DNA from: Pempheris klunzingeri
Taxonomy: Eukaryota > Chordata > Actinopteri > Acropomatiformes > Pempheridae
Length of the DNA stretch: 64,000 bases
Direction of reading: 5' to 3'
Assembly: GCF_042242105.1 (NCBI RefSeq)
Contig: NC_092022.1
Coordinates: 11,900,001-11,964,000, forward strand
The notes beneath the pieces are model-generated. The model was given only the letters and a program-made list of their open reading frames with translations, did no database searches and had not been told where the DNA came from. Shown here piece by piece: positions 61,500 through 64,000 of the stretch. A program made the position numbers and the translations under genes. Every line of letters begins with the position of its first letter. Position 1 is the stretch's first letter.

Positions 61500-63804
61500 T
61501 CATAGGTCATCCTCGGCTAGCTGAGCCAGGTTGCTGGGGCGTCGTCCAGCAGAGGGGCCTGACATGGGGGCCTGGATCCCAACATCAGCAGCCTGACCCC
61601 TTCGGCAGCCCTCTCCTGCTCTCTGCTGGGGAGAGATGGAACATTCATCACACAGCTATAAAGCTATAAACTCCTGCACACACATATAAAACTTTAATTT
61701 CTCCTTCACACTTATCAATAACAGTGTAAATAACCTGCCAAACATTTAATGGAAAATGTGAAAAAGTTGTACATCAGGAATTCTTCCTTTACAGCCTCAG
61801 TCGAAAAATGCATTGGCGCAAGTTCCATCTATTCAACCCCAGGACAAGTATAGACAGCGATTATCTGCCTTTGATAAGCATCTCCTCTTGATTTCCTCGT
61901 CTGGCTCAGCCTGTTTCCTGTTTGTTTTGTATAAAGCCTATCCAGCCTGTGTAAACAGAGAAGTGGTGAACAACAACTGCTGCTCTGTCCGCACAATCTC
62001 ACCGAGGACAACAGCCCAGTGATGACAGAGGGTGACGTTGCTAATGGTTTGTATCTAATGTAAAGCCCAACAACAGGATGCTCCCATTGTTGACTCACCA
62101 GATGGTTAAGACTCCAAAATAAAGACTGACAGGACAGGAATTCTGTAAAAAGTTGATATTTTCTGTAAAACACTGAAATGTACAAATGTTCATTCTTTGT
62201 ATTCAACTGCCTGCAGCTAATGCTGTTATCCATTCCCTTCAGAAATACCTTGATTCATATTTATTCCTTTTTCATCCAATAGGGGGAGAAATAACTCTTC
62301 ATATGACTCAACACATCCCTTCACTGTATGAGTGTCTAAATAAATGGTTAGCATTTACTAAAGTCTTTCATCTTTTAATTAACATTAATGAGCACACTGG
62401 AATTATTGTTAGGCATTGTACAATGGCCCATTATGTCCCCAGTGGTTAGCCTCCTGCGGCTTGTTTTGTCATAAATTTTCCCAAAGCTGGTGTTGAATAA
62501 TGACTGCTAGAAAACCCAGGAGCACAATGTTCAGCTATGTGCAAAATAACGACATGTTAAATGTAACACTGAGGCCCCAATATACACAGTTTTGTCTCTA
62601 AATGCATGCATATACACTACCTGTGCACTTTGTGTGGTGGGTGTGTATAGCCCATTTGACACAGCTTGACAATTTGGCTGATCGGTGAAGCCCAGTTGGA
62701 TATGTGAAGGAGAAACAGTGTGGGAGTCAGCAGGGTTTGGCTGGACCACAGTGGGCTGCAGATGAAAACAACAGGTAGGTCACTTTCTAACAATGTTGTG
62801 CATGCACACAATACCATTTGTTGTTTTTATTATTCCATTTGTGTGACAGTGCAGTCCCGCAGCCAAAAAAGCTTAAGAGATTAGCAAGCCTGGCAGCGTC
62901 TTAAGTGTCTCATAAAAAGAAATGCTGTGTTTGAGCAGCCGGTTACTGCGGGACTGTGTCACTGTATGTAGGGCAGAGAAAGAGACAGGTAAAGAAACCT
63001 ACGTCCTGCAGTGAGTATGTCTCGCTGGGTCCTTGGCCCTGGCCTTGGCTGGGTAGGTAGAGTGTGGGCAGGGAGGTGTTGTGAGAGTGAAGGGAGGGCA
63101 GCTTATGACGGTCAATAGAGGCAGAGGAGTGGGGTCGAAGGGCACTGGCAGCAGACAGAGGGGGCCTCATGCAGCGGCCCAGGCTATTAGACTTGCTCTC
63201 TCGTCGCTGGTACTCAATAGGCGACTGTAAGGCTGAAAGACATAGAGAAACAGTGACAGTTCTGATAAAACTCTACATCTGATTCCAAATGGTTTACAAT
63301 GTATTGTATCACATAAATTCACCACTTAGTCTTGACGCTTTATTCTAACGATACTCAGCAGAAAGTATTTCATTTATTGGCATCTCATACTTTTGAGTTA
63401 CCATGACTATTTTTTAGTTTTGACTCAGAACATTTTTCTTTTCTTTGTGGCAGGAATGGGCTTCCATAGACGAAAACTACACAGTCAAAAAAAATTCAAC
63501 TGCTAATAATGCACACAAGCTGCCAACAAAGTCAATAAATGGAAAACATGCCAAGACTAAACGTGATTTATGGATCGAGGGGGATATAGAGTAGCCTTCA
63601 GACGCAGCTCAGCTAGGACTTACCATTGAGGAAGTTGCGCTGGGATTCCAAGATCTGAACAACATCATTGACCCAGGCCCTGCAGATCTCAGGGGAGGAG
63701 GCCTGCAGCTGGAAGCGCACTACACTCCCGTCAGGGTTGCGTGATGTCAGCACGAAGCGCGCATCATCGCCGTCCACACTGGGCTCCACCCCCAGGCAGC
63801 TCAC
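61500..63804 (-). CDS. arhgef25: Rho guanine nucleotide exchange factor 25, last four coding exons (partial)
   Basis: ARHGEF25 (GEFT/p63RhoGEF) is a Gq-activated exchange factor for RhoA. Only the 3' part is present: exons 63804-63624, 63232-63003, 62755-62621 and 61625-61500, with the stop TGA at 61502-61500. All junctions are in phase. The first encodes the end of the PH domain (ARFVLTSRNPDGSVVRFQLQ through AWVNDVVQILESQRNFLN). The second begins ALQSPIEYQRRES, a signature of this GEF family. The rest is a Ser/Pro-rich, probably disordered tail ending LAQLAEDDL, similar to the acidic end of the human protein. The Dbl homology domain and N-terminus lie beyond base 64000. The donor of the second exon (GAC|GTAGGT) is acceptable but not ideal. 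The gene points the same way as slc26a10, as in human. Confidence 0.9.
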
Positions 63805-64000
63805 CTGGAACATATCACATCTGACTAGCATCTGTGACGAGTCCATCCAGCTGAGTTGCTTGTTAAATACTTCACTAACGCATGCAAGCCTCTAAAAGGT
63901 CCCTGCCGTGGGATTATATAACGTGTGCTGATTTAGGCAAGAATTAGGGTGGTGTAAATCTGTTGTGTAACTCATAACCTGGGAGTAAGATATACTGTCT

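Noticed and set aside
1-64000. CRISPR arrays, bacterial operons, tRNA or rRNA genes and known miRNAs
   Set aside because: No regularly spaced direct repeats, no Shine-Dalgarno-led gene clusters and no tRNA cloverleaf or familiar miRNA seed-plus-stem was found on reading both strands. Short non-coding RNAs could still be missed without a covariance search.

Overview
This window is vertebrate nuclear DNA, almost certainly from a ray-finned fish and probably a percomorph teleost. The protein-coding genes are split by short GT-AG introns, and their reconstructed products match vertebrate families end to end. The repeats are teleost types: a Tc1-like transposon, an L2/Maui-type LINE, fish interspersed repeats and solo LTRs. 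There are no bacterial-style operons and no CRISPR array.

Five real genes can be read. (1) c1galt1 (minus, coding 4467 to 1044) encodes a core-1 O-glycan beta-1,3-galactosyltransferase. (2) b4galnt1 (plus, 9860 to 20589) encodes the GM2/GD2 ganglioside synthase in ten coding exons. Its second coding intron is swollen to 6.6 kb by an endogenous retroelement. (3) slc26a10 (minus, 35049 to 30250) encodes an SLC26-family anion transporter in eighteen coding exons, all joining in frame. (4) sp5l (plus, 56393 to 57862) encodes an Sp-family zinc-finger transcription factor in two exons. (5) The 3' end of arhgef25 (minus, 63804 to 61500) encodes the end of the PH domain and the C-terminal tail of a RhoGEF; the rest lies beyond base 64000.

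Layout: 1-6050 is c1galt1 with its 3' UTR and promoter. 6050-9860 is intergenic and holds a palindromic MITE. 9860-20650 is b4galnt1, with the retroelement at about 10871-15955. 20650-27130 is a transposon graveyard: a Tc1-like fossil interrupted by a 373-bp solo LTR, and a minus-strand retrovirus fossil that appears to be interrupted by a truncated L2-type LINE. 27130-30250 is intergenic. 30250-35140 is slc26a10. About 35140-56040 is a 21-kb stretch without recognisable genes, and 56040-58690 is sp5l. 58690-61500 is intergenic or arhgef25 3' UTR, followed by the arhgef25 exons.

The order b4galnt1 / slc26a10 / arhgef25 and their relative orientations match the human 12q13.3 block. Here sp5l and its gene-poor flank sit between slc26a10 and arhgef25. 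c1galt1 and b4galnt1 are divergently arranged and both encode Golgi type II glycosyltransferases. No undescribed defence or metabolic system was found. The most interesting items are the retroelement with a long intact gag-like frame inside b4galnt1, a GC-AG intron in c1galt1, a perfect tandem-hairpin locus in b4galnt1 intron 8, the nested transposon insertions, and the gene-poor interval beside sp5l.
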